From contig CAYZGO010000016.1 of NCBI GenBank assembly GCA_964478075.1, forward strand, positions 1 through 64,000: a stretch of DNA of 64,000 bases, given 5' to 3'. Source of the stretch: DAOUEX01 sp034430235. Lineage in GTDB: Bacteria; Chloroflexota; Anaerolineae; UBA2200. Below the pieces are notes generated by a model, which worked only from the letters and a program-made list of their open reading frames with translations, did not search any database and had not been told where the DNA came from. This document shows, one piece after another, positions 1-8,184 of the stretch (the first letter of the stretch is position 1; each line of letters starts with the position of its first letter). Both the position numbers and the translations under genes were made by a program.

Positions 1-1396
1 TTTCATATTGAGGCAACGATACGCCTTCGGTTAGATTTTACGATGAGGCAACGCGTTATCAAATCCCCTTGTCATTTAAACTTGAGAAGTGGACTATTTA
101 AACCTGAAAACTGGACACTTTCCAGCTGAAAAGTGTACTGGTCATGCTAGGTTTCTCCCGCACTGACAAGGAAGCAATGCGTAGCGCTTGGTGTGAATCA
201 GTGTCTAATGTTCAGCGGCAGTTGCGCAGTCCCCGCAGCGCAGCGGAGCGGGGCACTGCCGCGGGTTAGCGACGTCCACTCCGAGTGCAGTGCTTTGCTT
301 ACCCGTAGTGCCTTTGTCTTTACGCCACCTCTGGTCTTTACGCCAGAGGCGTAAGCGGAAGGCGTAAACGGCAACTGCTGGAGAACCTAGGGAAAACAAG
401 GCATTGGTCTCGACCATGGAAGCTCCTATCCCTCAGGATGGAATCTAGAACCTAACCTCCCGGACGCCCTAGAGAGCAGATCACGGATACCTGCATCTGG
501 TGGAGTGACACAGTGCTGCGCTCTATCACCTTGCCTTTAGAAGAACTGGGTGTCCACTTTTCGAGTTTTCCTAACAATTGTCAAATCCCCTTGTTATTTG
601 CAATCCAAAAGCGCACTGGTCGTGGCAGATTTCTCCTGGACTCATAAGGAAGCAATACCTAACGCTTGGTGTGGATCAGTATCCAATCTTCAGCGGCGGT
701 TGCCGCTTACGCCACCTCTAGTCTCTACACCTTGTCGCGTACCTCTGGCCTTCACGCCAGAAGCGCCGTCTACGCCTTGGCGCGTACCTCTGGTCTTTAC
801 GCCAGAGACGTAAACGGGAGACAAGGCAAGCGGCAACCGCCGGAGAACCTAGGAAGAACAAGGCATTCGAGTCAGGATCATAGCTCCTGTCCTGTTGAAG
901 ATACAATCTGGAAACTCCCTTCCCGGATACACTGAAGTAGTTCATGGACATCCCTATCTGGTGAAATGACAAAATGGCACACTCTGTCACGTTACCCTCG
1001 CAGGGATTCAGGGTTCACTTTTCGACTTCTCCCAACAATTCTGAAAGCCGCTTGTCATTTGAAGTTGCAAAGTAGACTGTCTGAACTTGAAAACCGAACT
1101 GCCGTGGATTCCTCCTGGAGCAAGGAGATAGCAGTGCGTGACATCTGGTGTGAGCCAGCGCCTGGCGTTCAGCGGTAGTTGCCCCGCTCACCTGCGCTGT
1201 CCGCGCTCTGCATGTCCGGCGGGGCACCGCTTGTCTCGCCGAATCGTCTCTGGGGCGACCTTGTCTCTGGGGCGACAAGACCCAGAGGCAAGACTCAGGG
1301 GCGATACGCAGAGGAAGGCGATGCCTGGGCAGAGCTACGGGCACCCCCCTCAGTTCCAGGACGCTCGATAGATCAGAAGACGTGTATCACTGCTAG
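1..1396. repeat. Non-coding stretch with three degenerate repeat copies
   Basis: No convincing gene. The stretch holds three diverged copies of a roughly 300-400 bp unit, starting near 60, 560 and 1015. Shared landmarks are a run of 'aacttgaaaa.tgaac' type, a 'tcctgga..aaggaagca' block, and a 'tggtgtga.tcagtgtc.a..gttcagcgg' block at about 188, 665 and 1147. A related fragment recurs near 23507. Possible ORFs here have no family resemblance and overlap the repeats, so they are left out. It may be a decayed mobile or REP-like element; the origin is not known. Confidence 0.6.
338..354. repeat. 17-bp palindrome, dispersed copy 1
   Basis: TTACGCCAGAGGCGTAA is a near-perfect palindrome (7-bp arms). 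The same element, read on the other strand, recurs exactly at 23550-23566 and 31341-31357, and with one change near 795-812. All copies sit between genes. Confidence 0.7.
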
Positions 1397-2140
1397 CTAA
1401 GAGCTTGGCAATACGCGAGGATTGAGCTGCTCTGTTTGCCGAGGCAAACCTCTGATTCCTACCTCTTGCACCTGGTGCGCTGCTACCTCCGCCATTCTCT
1501 TCAGCGACTCTGGAGACGGCGGACCAACTGGCGCATTGTGACCCCAGCCCACGGTCTCTCCGGGGCGGAAGCATTGCAAGTAGTACCTTTTGGCTCCGGA
1601 TATGGCACGCACAATCGCCCGTACATCACTGATGTCTACCAGCCCAGGGACTACTGTTGTGCGGAACTCGTAATCAATCTCGGAACCAAGGATAAGCTCT
1701 ATTGACCGCAGTAAGTGCCCTGAATCCAGCGGCACACCCGCTGCCAGTTCATACTTCCCAAAGCTGCTCTTGATATCCATAGCCACATAATCCAAGAGTT
1801 GGCGTCTCAGGCATTCGTCTAGCACATCTGGCCGATAGCCATTTGTATCCAGCTTGACCGCCAAGCCTAACTGCTGAACGTCTGCCAAGAACTTGAGCAG
1901 ATCGGGCTGCAGGGTGGGTTCTCCCCCCGTAACGACAAGGCTGTCAATAAACCCGCGCCGTGCTTCAAGCTTCCGCAACACCTGGCCAGGCTCGATGTCA
2001 GGCAACTGCTCAGGGCGCAACACGAGATCCACATTGTAGCAATAGGGACAGCGGAAATTACATGCGCCGACGTACACGACGTCGGCGATGTGTGCAGGGT
2101 ATTCAATTAGGGAGGCGGACAACAGTGCCTTGATGTGCAC
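1397..2140 (-). CDS. nrdG: Anaerobic RNR activating enzyme (radical SAM)
   Basis: 247-residue radical SAM protein that would install the glycyl radical on class III ribonucleotide reductase using S-adenosylmethionine and a 4Fe-4S cluster. The cluster motif CNFRCPYC (CX3CX2C) lies near residues 28-35, followed by the SAM-contacting TGGEPTLQ motif near 72-79. The ORF starts 12 nt after the stop of the small glycyl-radical gene, which in turn follows nrdD, so the three form one minus-strand operon behind nrdR. It is longer than the E. coli enzyme and resembles the NrdG2/pyruvate formate-lyase-activase-like branch. The function is supported by family and context; the branch assignment is inference. 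Confidence 0.9.
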   Translation of the reverse strand: MHIKALLSASLIEYPAHIADVVYVGACNFRCPYCYNVDLVLRPEQLPDIEPGQVLRKLEARRGFIDSLVVTGGEPTLQPDLLKFLADVQQLGLAVKLDTNGYRPDVLDECLRRQLLDYVAMDIKSSFGKYELAAGVPLDSGHLLRSIELILGSEIDYEFRTTVVPGLVDISDVRAIVRAISGAKRYYLQCFRPGETVGWGHNAPVGPPSPESLKRMAEVAAHQVQEVGIRGLPRQTEQLNPRVLPSS

Positions 2141-2152
2141 TCAGGATTCCGC

Positions 2153-2470
2153 CTACGCTGAGGCAAGGTCTGGGCTAGTCGGCGTTGTCTCGGCAACCTG
2201 TCCCGGCTGCCTGGCTCGGCTCCGCGGCTGCTGACCCGCTGCCGATACAGGGGGGGCAAGACGAGGCGAGACCAGGTCGTGCACAGGGGGCAGGTCAGGG
2301 GACCCCAGATCAACCCCTCGCACAACATACATCCTACGTTCTGCAAACTCCTGCTGCTTGCCTTTGTTCCAATCTTGCACGGGCCGCAGATAGCCCACGA
2401 TACGCGAGTACACTTCGCATGGCACCCGCTTCAAGGGCTTATGTGTGTTCCCCCTAGCGCTGTCCGGCAT
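2153..2470 (-). CDS. Separate glycyl-radical tail of anaerobic RNR
   Basis: 105 residues. Residues 15-50 match the C-terminal glycyl-radical segment normally found at the end of NrdD: CEVYSRIVGYLRPV, then WNKGKQQEF and ERRMY, with Gly26 as the expected radical site. The nrdD ORF upstream stops at 2520 just after its zinc-site region and lacks this segment. The small ORF has its own ATG, preceded by a purine-rich GCAGGGAGCG, 49 nt after the nrdD stop and in another frame. Residues 51-105 are Pro/Arg-rich low complexity with no family. Either the radical domain acts as a separate subunit, or the split reflects a frameshift or recoding. The clean stop plus a new start favours a separate gene. 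Confidence 0.75.
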   Translation of the reverse strand: MPDSARGNTHKPLKRVPCEVYSRIVGYLRPVQDWNKGKQQEFAERRMYVVRGVDLGSPDLPPVHDLVSPRLAPPVSAAGQQPRSRARQPGQVAETTPTSPDLASA

Positions 2471-2519
2471 GCTTTTCGCTCCCTGCTGTACTCTAGAGTT
2501 GATTATGGAGGCACATGAC

Positions 2520-4637
2520 CTAGGCGACCGGTACGCCCCAGCGTTCCAACTCGGCTTCGGTATGTTCATACGGGCAGAAGCGATGCTCTCCCCGGACATA
2601 CCCGTGGACAGGACAAATGCTGAAAGTCGGCGTGACAGTAAAGTAGGGCAGATGGTATCTCTCCGCAATACGTCGCACCAGCAGTCGGGCCTGTCGCCAG
2701 TCATCAATCTGCTCACCGATGAAAGCGTGAACGACGGTCCCGCCTGTGTACAGACTCTGCAACTCATCCTGATGCTCCAGAGCCTGGAACAAGTCTTCTG
2801 TGAAACCCACCGGCAAATGGGTCGAATTGGTGTAGTAAGGGGTCTCGGATGTCCCTGCCGTAATTATGTCAGGATATTGGTTCCCGTCAGCTTTGGCCAG
2901 TCGGTAGCTTGCACTTTCGGCTGGCGTGGCCTCGAGATTGTACAAGTGCCCGGTTTCATCTTGAAAATCCTGGAGCTTGCTCCTCATGAACTTGAGAACC
3001 TGAATGGCAAAAGCTCGTCCATCAGGATGCCCTATCCCCACCTTCAGGAAGTTCAGGCAGCACTCGTTCATGCCCACGATGCCTATCGTGGAAAAGTGAT
3101 TCGCCCAGTACGAGCCAAGGCGTTCGTAGACTGCTTTGAGATAGTGTCTACTGTACGGATAGAGACCTTGTTCGGTCTGGCGGACAAGCACTTTCCGTTT
3201 GATTTCCAGAGAAGTCCTGCCTATCTCCATCATGCTGGAAAGGCGATAGAAGAAATCCGCCTCACTGGTGGCACGGTAACCAATACGCGGCAGATTGAGC
3301 GTCACAACGCCAATGCTCCCCGTGAGCGGATTCGCACCAAAGAGCCCTCCGCCGCGCTTACGTAACTCACGATTATCCAGCCGTAAGCGGCAGCACATCG
3401 AGCGAGCATCCTCCGGCTTTAGGTCACTGTTGATAAAGTTGGCAAAATACGGTATGCCATACTTGGCCGTCACCTGCCACAGCGGCTCGAGTACAGGATT
3501 GTCCCAGTCGAAATCCGTGGTAATGTTGTAGGTCGGAATCGGGAAGGTGAAAACGCGGCCTCGCGCGTCGCCGTCCAGCAGAACTTCTGCAAAAGCTCTG
3601 TTGATCAGATCCATCTCAGCCTGAAAGCCAGCGTAAGTCTCTGGGCAGAGCTTGCCTCCGATGAGCACCGGAAGGTCTGCCAAAGTGCTGGGGGCTGTGA
3701 GATCCAGAGTGATGTTGGTAAAAGGGGTCTGGAAGCCTACCCTGGTGGGCACGTTGAGATTGAATACAAACTCTTGCAAGGCCTGCTTCACACCCTTGTA
3801 CGACAATCCGTCGTAGCGCACAAATGGCGCCAACAGGGTATCAAGATTTGAGATTGCCTGTGCCCCGGCCGATTCCCCTTGCACGGTATAGAAAAAGTTC
3901 ACGACCTGGCCCAACGCAGAGCGCAAGTGCTTAGGTGGCTTGCTTTCCAGTTTGGCCGGCACACCACCGAAGCCTCTGGCCAGTAAGTCTAGCAAATCCC
4001 AGCCGCAGCAATAAGTCGCCAACATGCCAAGGTCGTGGATGTGAAAGTCTCCTTCAGTGTGACACCTGCGCACCTCTGCCGGATAGATCTTGTTGAGCCA
4101 GTATCTGGCTGCAATGCTCGAAGCCACATAAAAGTTCAGGCCTTGGAGCGAGTAATTCATGTTAGCATTTTCGCTCACGCGCCAATCTGCGCGATCTATG
4201 TAGTCATCTACTAACTTCATACCATCCAGTAGAAGCTTCGCCGTGTTGCGCGCCTGTGAACGCTGCTCGCGATACAAGATGTAGGCCTTGGCAGCTTTGA
4301 CCTCGCTCTCTAGGATTAACACCTCTTCAACGAGATCCTGTATTTGCTCAACGTGAGGACATGCTTGGGGACCCAGACGGGTCACCAGCAGTTCAGTAAC
4401 ATCTCGCGACAACGCACGGACATGCTCTTCCTGGTCTCCCAGGCCCACCGCCTGATACGCACGCAGTATTGCCGCGTAGATTCGCCTATGGTCAAAGGGC
4501 ACGACGCGCCCATCTCTCTTCCGGACACCCCTAATGCGGAGGTCGGCTTTGCTCTCTTCGCGTGGCGCAGAATCAACCAAGTCCCTTAGCTGCCTCTCCA
4601 CATCCTTCGCTAGAATCCAATTCCACTGACTGGGCAA
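2520..4637 (-). CDS. nrdD: Anaerobic ribonucleoside-triphosphate reductase, main body
   Basis: 705 residues; reduces ribonucleoside triphosphates to dNTPs without oxygen. Residues ~33-125 form an ATP-cone (IRGVRKRDGRVVPFDHRRIY), the allosteric domain. The body follows, with the conserved MCCRLRLDNREL segment carrying the active-site cysteine region and GGGLFGANPLTGSIGVVTLN. Near the end FSICPVHGYV...FCPY resembles the zinc-binding tail, but the usual second CXXC is incomplete (CPYE). The ORF stops there, without the RVVGY glycyl-radical motif that should close the protein. That motif is in the next gene (2153-2470). The gene is downstream of nrdR by 33 nt and upstream of nrdG. Confidence 0.93.
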   Translation of the reverse strand: MPSQWNWILAKDVERQLRDLVDSAPREESKADLRIRGVRKRDGRVVPFDHRRIYAAILRAYQAVGLGDQEEHVRALSRDVTELLVTRLGPQACPHVEQIQDLVEEVLILESEVKAAKAYILYREQRSQARNTAKLLLDGMKLVDDYIDRADWRVSENANMNYSLQGLNFYVASSIAARYWLNKIYPAEVRRCHTEGDFHIHDLGMLATYCCGWDLLDLLARGFGGVPAKLESKPPKHLRSALGQVVNFFYTVQGESAGAQAISNLDTLLAPFVRYDGLSYKGVKQALQEFVFNLNVPTRVGFQTPFTNITLDLTAPSTLADLPVLIGGKLCPETYAGFQAEMDLINRAFAEVLLDGDARGRVFTFPIPTYNITTDFDWDNPVLEPLWQVTAKYGIPYFANFINSDLKPEDARSMCCRLRLDNRELRKRGGGLFGANPLTGSIGVVTLNLPRIGYRATSEADFFYRLSSMMEIGRTSLEIKRKVLVRQTEQGLYPYSRHYLKAVYERLGSYWANHFSTIGIVGMNECCLNFLKVGIGHPDGRAFAIQVLKFMRSKLQDFQDETGHLYNLEATPAESASYRLAKADGNQYPDIITAGTSETPYYTNSTHLPVGFTEDLFQALEHQDELQSLYTGGTVVHAFIGEQIDDWRQARLLVRRIAERYHLPYFTVTPTFSICPVHGYVRGEHRFCPYEHTEAELERWGVPVA

Positions 4638-4670
4638 ATATCATGACCAGACCAAGAGGCGTAACAGTGC

Positions 4671-5153
4671 TTATGAGCGCCTGGAGCGCTTGGATTTGGC
4701 GTGCTTTTTCCACTTTTTGAATTCCTCGATCTCCTCAACAAGCCCATCGATGTCCTTGAAGCGTCTGTAGACAGAAGCAAAGCGCACGTAAGCCACATCG
4801 TCCAGACGCCGCAACTGCTGCATCACCATTCGCCCGATGATTTTGCTCTCCACTTCTGCTTTGCCGAGGGCAAATAGATCATTCTCCACCCGTCCTACTA
4901 GCGCATCAATAGTCTCGTCCGAGATGGGGCGCTTGGCACAAGCCTTGTATACACCGCGGTACAGCTTTTCCCGATTGAACTGCTCTCTACGTCCGTCACG
5001 CTTCACGATAAGCAGACTGACAGGCGCGAGACGCTCATAAGTAGTGAAACGTCGCCCACATCTCAAACACTCGCGTCTGCGGCGAACACTGTTTCTGACC
5101 CTACGGGTGTCAATAACACGAGAGTTACCTTTCTCACAGTAGGGACAGCGCAT
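4671..5153 (-). CDS. nrdR: Transcriptional repressor NrdR
   Basis: 160 residues. An N-terminal zinc ribbon (MRCPYC...CLRCGRRFTTYE) is followed by an ATP-cone (VKRDGRREQFNREKLYRGV), the normal NrdR layout; it senses dATP/ATP and represses ribonucleotide reductase genes. An upstream in-frame start exists at 5204, but the ATG at 5153 is chosen because the family begins MxCPxC and a strong GGAGGGAG lies just before it. It is the first gene of the nrd operon and likely autoregulates through the paired boxes at 5202-5247. The Lys/Arg-rich tail after the ATP-cone is slightly longer than usual. Confidence 0.95.
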   Translation of the reverse strand: MRCPYCEKGNSRVIDTRRVRNSVRRRRECLRCGRRFTTYERLAPVSLLIVKRDGRREQFNREKLYRGVYKACAKRPISDETIDALVGRVENDLFALGKAEVESKIIGRMVMQQLRRLDDVAYVRFASVYRRFKDIDGLVEEIEEFKKWKKHAKSKRSRRS

Positions 5154-5201
5154 TGGATCTCTCCCTCCACAGCACAGAATACAGAACAAACACGGGATCA
5201 C

Positions 5202-5247
5202 CACTACATGTTGTGCTTGTCCTGCTCATATAGGGCAAGATGTAGTA
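5202..5247. promoter_or_regulatory. Paired NrdR-box-like operators
   Basis: Two imperfect palindromes resembling the NrdR box (CAC-tATAT-aGTG type): CACTACATGTTGTG at 5202-5215, and TACTACATCTTGCC on the minus strand (5234-5247). Their centres are 32 bp apart, about three helical turns, the usual spacing for NrdR operators. They lie just downstream of the predicted -10 of the nrdR promoter, so bound repressor would block the start of transcription. Site identity is inferred from pattern and context. Confidence 0.7.
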
Positions 5248-5255
5248 TCGTTCAC

Positions 5256-5284
5256 AGTTTAGCACAAAAGTCGTGCTATGACAA
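5256..5284 (-). promoter_or_regulatory. Predicted nrdR-nrdD-nrdG promoter
   Basis: On the minus strand, TTGTCA (5279-5284) and TAAACT (5256-5261) are separated by exactly 17 bp, a good sigma70-type match, about 100 bp upstream of nrdR. The spacer contains the inverted repeat AGCAC/GTGCT. Confidence 0.6.
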
Positions 5285-5344
5285 GAGAGGCAAGCTTGAA
5301 ACGCCGTTCTTTTTAAGGTTGCTTCTGTTAATTCGAGTAATAAG

Positions 5345-5377
5345 CAAAAAAGGAGAGAAGCCGATTGCTTCTCTCCT
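5345..5377 (-). terminator. Intrinsic terminator after ftsZ / dcw operon
   Basis: A perfect 11-bp inverted repeat (arm AGGAGAGAAGC, 5351-5361 with 5367-5377; 5-nt loop), followed on the minus strand by six T residues. It would end minus-strand transcription of the dcw cluster about 400 nt past ftsZ and insulate the nrd operon. Confidence 0.85.
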
Positions 5378-5773
5378 ACAGGGATAAGTAGATGAGCTCG
5401 TAAGTGCACACGCAGAGGCGGCCTGCCTCTCTCGTTCCATTGGGTCTCAGCGCGGCTTACCTCGCCTATTTCACCGCCGTTCGCCTCGCCTGTCGTGGGT
5501 GGCTGACACCTTGCCCTGGCAACACCTCGTCTTGGCGCCAAGACTACGACACAGGGCAGACGCGGCCGTAGCTGACCATTCATCTCGCCATAATGGTTCG
5601 CTTGGCTCGACGGAACGTTCTAGCCGCAGCTCCAGCAACTTGGAGACCCTGCGCTAGGCGACCAGGTATTCCCGAGAGCCTGGCTTGAGAAAGCACTATG
5701 CTACGTAAGAAAACGGACGCTCGATCGCAGTGCCACTGCACAGGCTAGGTAGTGGCCCTCACAACCAATAGAC
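5378..5773. other. Gene-free stretch between ftsZ and its terminator
   Basis: About 400 nt with no credible coding frame. It contains the 16-bp perfect palindrome GTCTTGGCGCCAAGAC (5529-5544). If the dcw transcript runs to the terminator at 5345, this is a long 3' UTR or holds an unrecognised structured RNA. No known RNA family was recognised. Confidence 0.4.
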
Positions 5774-6844
5774 TCAGCGGCGGCGTAGGAAAGCCGGAAT
5801 GTCCAAGTCCTCGCCTTCGAAGGAACGCACCGGGAAATCAATCGTCTTTCTGGGTTGAGCGGCATAGGGTCTGGGTTGCGTGCGAGCCTCGGCATGGAAC
5901 CCAGTCGCGATCACGGTGATCTGCAACTCGTCGTTCATCCTCTCATCAATCACAGCACCGAAGCGGATGTTGGCACCTGCGTCAACCCGCTCCCTGATAA
6001 CGCTTGCTGCCTCTTCAACCTCGAAAAGCGTGAGGCTGGGGCCACCACAGATGTTGAACAGCACGCCTCGCGCACCATCAATAGTCACATCCAGTAAGGG
6101 GCTGGATATGGCCTCCTGTGCGGCTTCCACTGCGCGCTTGTCGCCACTGGCACGACCAATGCCCAGCAGCGCGGAGCCACCCTCAGCCATCACTGCACGG
6201 ACATCAGCAAAGTCAACGTTGATTAGGCCTGGTACAGTAATGACCTCAGAGATGCCCTGCACGCCCTGGCGCAACACGTCGTCAGCAACCCCGAAGGCAT
6301 CCTCAATAGATGCCTTTTTGTCCACGATCTGCAGAAGCCGGTCGTTGGGCACCACGATAAGCGTGTGCACATGTTCCTTCAGTTTGTCAATCCCCTCTTC
6401 GGCCAGCCTGGCGCGCTGGATGCCTTCGAAACTAAAGGGGCGAGTGACCACGCCTATGGCCAGGGCGCCCATCTCTCTGGCGATGCTTGAGATCACAGGG
6501 CTGGCCCCTGTACCTGTCCCACCACCCATGCCAGCGGTCAAGAACACCATATCTGAGCCCTTCAGCAGCTCACAGAGGTCATCGTAGGACTCTTCCGCAG
6601 CTTTGGCCCCGATGTCCGGATCGCCGCCAGAGCCAAGGCCCTTGGTCAGTTTGCTCCCAATGCGCAGACGAAGCGGCGCCTTGGAGAGCAGCAGCGACTG
6701 AGCGTCAGTATTGACCGCAATGAACTCGACGCCTTGCATGCCAACCTCAAGCATACGGTTGACAGCATTTCCGCCTCCGCCTCCGATACCAACAACCTTG
6801 ATCTGGGCAAAACTCTCCACATCCAATCCGTTGCTCGTCATCAT
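5774..6844 (-). CDS. ftsZ: Cell division GTPase FtsZ
   Basis: 356 residues; tubulin-like GTPase that forms the Z-ring. The nucleotide-binding start KVVGIGGGGGNAVNRM, the tubulin signature GGGTGTG (near residue 108-114), the synergy-loop region VDFADVRAVM, and the conserved C-terminal peptide DLDIPAFLRRR, which binds FtsA and other partners, are all visible. The linker before the tail is short (~30 residues). It is the last gene of the dcw cluster, 10 nt after ftsA. Two consecutive ATG codons open the ORF; the second is also possible. Confidence 0.98.
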   Translation of the reverse strand: MMTSNGLDVESFAQIKVVGIGGGGGNAVNRMLEVGMQGVEFIAVNTDAQSLLLSKAPLRLRIGSKLTKGLGSGGDPDIGAKAAEESYDDLCELLKGSDMVFLTAGMGGGTGTGASPVISSIAREMGALAIGVVTRPFSFEGIQRARLAEEGIDKLKEHVHTLIVVPNDRLLQIVDKKASIEDAFGVADDVLRQGVQGISEVITVPGLINVDFADVRAVMAEGGSALLGIGRASGDKRAVEAAQEAISSPLLDVTIDGARGVLFNICGGPSLTLFEVEEAASVIRERVDAGANIRFGAVIDERMNDELQITVIATGFHAEARTQPRPYAAQPRKTIDFPVRSFEGEDLDIPAFLRRR

Positions 6845-6854
6845 TCTTCTCCTT

Positions 6855-8087
6855 TCAATGAGGTAAGAAAGCTCTTAGAATATCTGTGAAACGTTGGTAC
6901 AGGTCAGTCCAGCGATTTCCTCGCCTGTGTATCCTCTTCCCCGATGGACCATGCCGCAGTCCCCATAGCAAGAGCCCTACTGCAGTGGCATAGGCAGGCC
7001 CGCTGACCGAATCCACCAGGCCGCCGATATCATGTGCACGACCGACCCTCACCGGCAACTGCAGTATCTCACGCCCCAGTTCCTTGAACCCCCGCAGTTC
7101 TGCCGTGCCGCCAGTGAGAACTAAGCCTGCTGGCAAAAGCCCCTCGTAGCCGGAACGCCTGATTTCGTGCAGTATCAGCGCAAACGTCTCTTCCGCTCGC
7201 GCCTCGATAATCTGAGCCACTTGCATACGCGATACGGATTGCAATGCCTCATCCCCAAACGCAGCCACGTCAATCATCTCGGACGCATCGACCATCTCCG
7301 GCAGAGCATGTCCGTATTTGATCTTCAAGTCCTCCGCCGTAGCAAAGGGAGTACGCAGTCCAACGGCGATGTCGTTTGTCACGTTGTTGCCCCCCACAGG
7401 CAATACCATGCTCTGCCAGATACTCCCGCCTACGAAAACGGCCACATCGGTCGTACCTCCACCTGCATCCATCAGTACCACGCCTGTCTCACGCTCCTCA
7501 GGCGTGAGCACCGCTTCGCTAGAGGCTAATGGCTGTAGAATGAGGTCATTGACCTCCACATCAGCGTTCTCTACGCACTGGACAAGGTTGTGAATAGAGG
7601 CCATTGCTCCGGTGACGATGTGCACTTCCACCTCCAACCGGAAACCCATCATGCCTATCGGGTCACGTACTCCCTCTTGCCCGTCCAGGACAAAACTACG
7701 CGGAATGACGTGCACGATCTCCTGGTTGTGCGGGACAGCGATGGCCTGAGCCGCATCTATGGCCCTCTCTACATCGTCCTCCGTGATGTAGCGCTCACCC
7801 CGGCCGACCGCCACAACACCCCGACTGTTGAGCGCGGAGATATGCTTGCCGCCCAGCCCGACATAAGCGGCCTCGATTGTATAGCCGGAAACGCGCTCCG
7901 CTCTCCGTATGGAAGTAGCGATACACTTTGACGCTTCGTCTACGTTCACGACAACAGCTTTGTTGAGCCCGTGAGAAGGAGCAACACCTACGCCCACAAT
8001 ACACACGTTGTCTGCATCGTCTACTTCGCCAACCAGAGTACAGACCTTGGTCGTGCCTACGTCAATGCCGACGATCGTCCTCTCCAA
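6855..8087 (-). CDS. ftsA: Cell division protein FtsA
   Basis: 410 residues; actin-fold ATPase that anchors FtsZ to the membrane. Visible motifs are the phosphate-1 loop IVGIDVGTTKV at the N terminus, the SHS2/1C domain (~85-165), phosphate-2 LMDAGGGTTDVAVF, and the adenosine motif LVLTGGTAELRG. The C terminus ends in an Arg-rich stretch and a short amphipathic helix (TDLYQRFTDILRAFLPH), typical of the membrane-targeting sequence. It sits between ftsQ and ftsZ, as in most bacteria. Confidence 0.97.
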   Translation of the reverse strand: MERTIVGIDVGTTKVCTLVGEVDDADNVCIVGVGVAPSHGLNKAVVVNVDEASKCIATSIRRAERVSGYTIEAAYVGLGGKHISALNSRGVVAVGRGERYITEDDVERAIDAAQAIAVPHNQEIVHVIPRSFVLDGQEGVRDPIGMMGFRLEVEVHIVTGAMASIHNLVQCVENADVEVNDLILQPLASSEAVLTPEERETGVVLMDAGGGTTDVAVFVGGSIWQSMVLPVGGNNVTNDIAVGLRTPFATAEDLKIKYGHALPEMVDASEMIDVAAFGDEALQSVSRMQVAQIIEARAEETFALILHEIRRSGYEGLLPAGLVLTGGTAELRGFKELGREILQLPVRVGRAHDIGGLVDSVSGPAYATAVGLLLWGLRHGPSGKRIHRRGNRWTDLYQRFTDILRAFLPH

Positions 8088-8184
8088 AACGCACCTCCAA
8101 GTACGTTGCCCCTGATCGGGAAAGCACGCTCACTTTCACCTCAAAGCCAGGATGGAAGCTTGTGCCTGTATTCCCACGCGCCAA

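Noticed and set aside
205..1344. Several ORFs of 70-110 codons on both strands
   Set aside because: They overlap diverged repeats, have no family resemblance and no ribosome site.
2445..3365. 306-codon plus-strand ORF
   Set aside because: Lies antisense to nrdD, whose protein is clearly conserved; a shadow frame.
5134..5583. 149-codon minus-strand ORF across the nrdR promoter and terminator
   Set aside because: Crosses a perfect terminator and the NrdR boxes; composition not protein-like.
5726..5760. Possible cobalamin riboswitch (GCCACTG word)
   Set aside because: No B12 box or matching helices are visible nearby.
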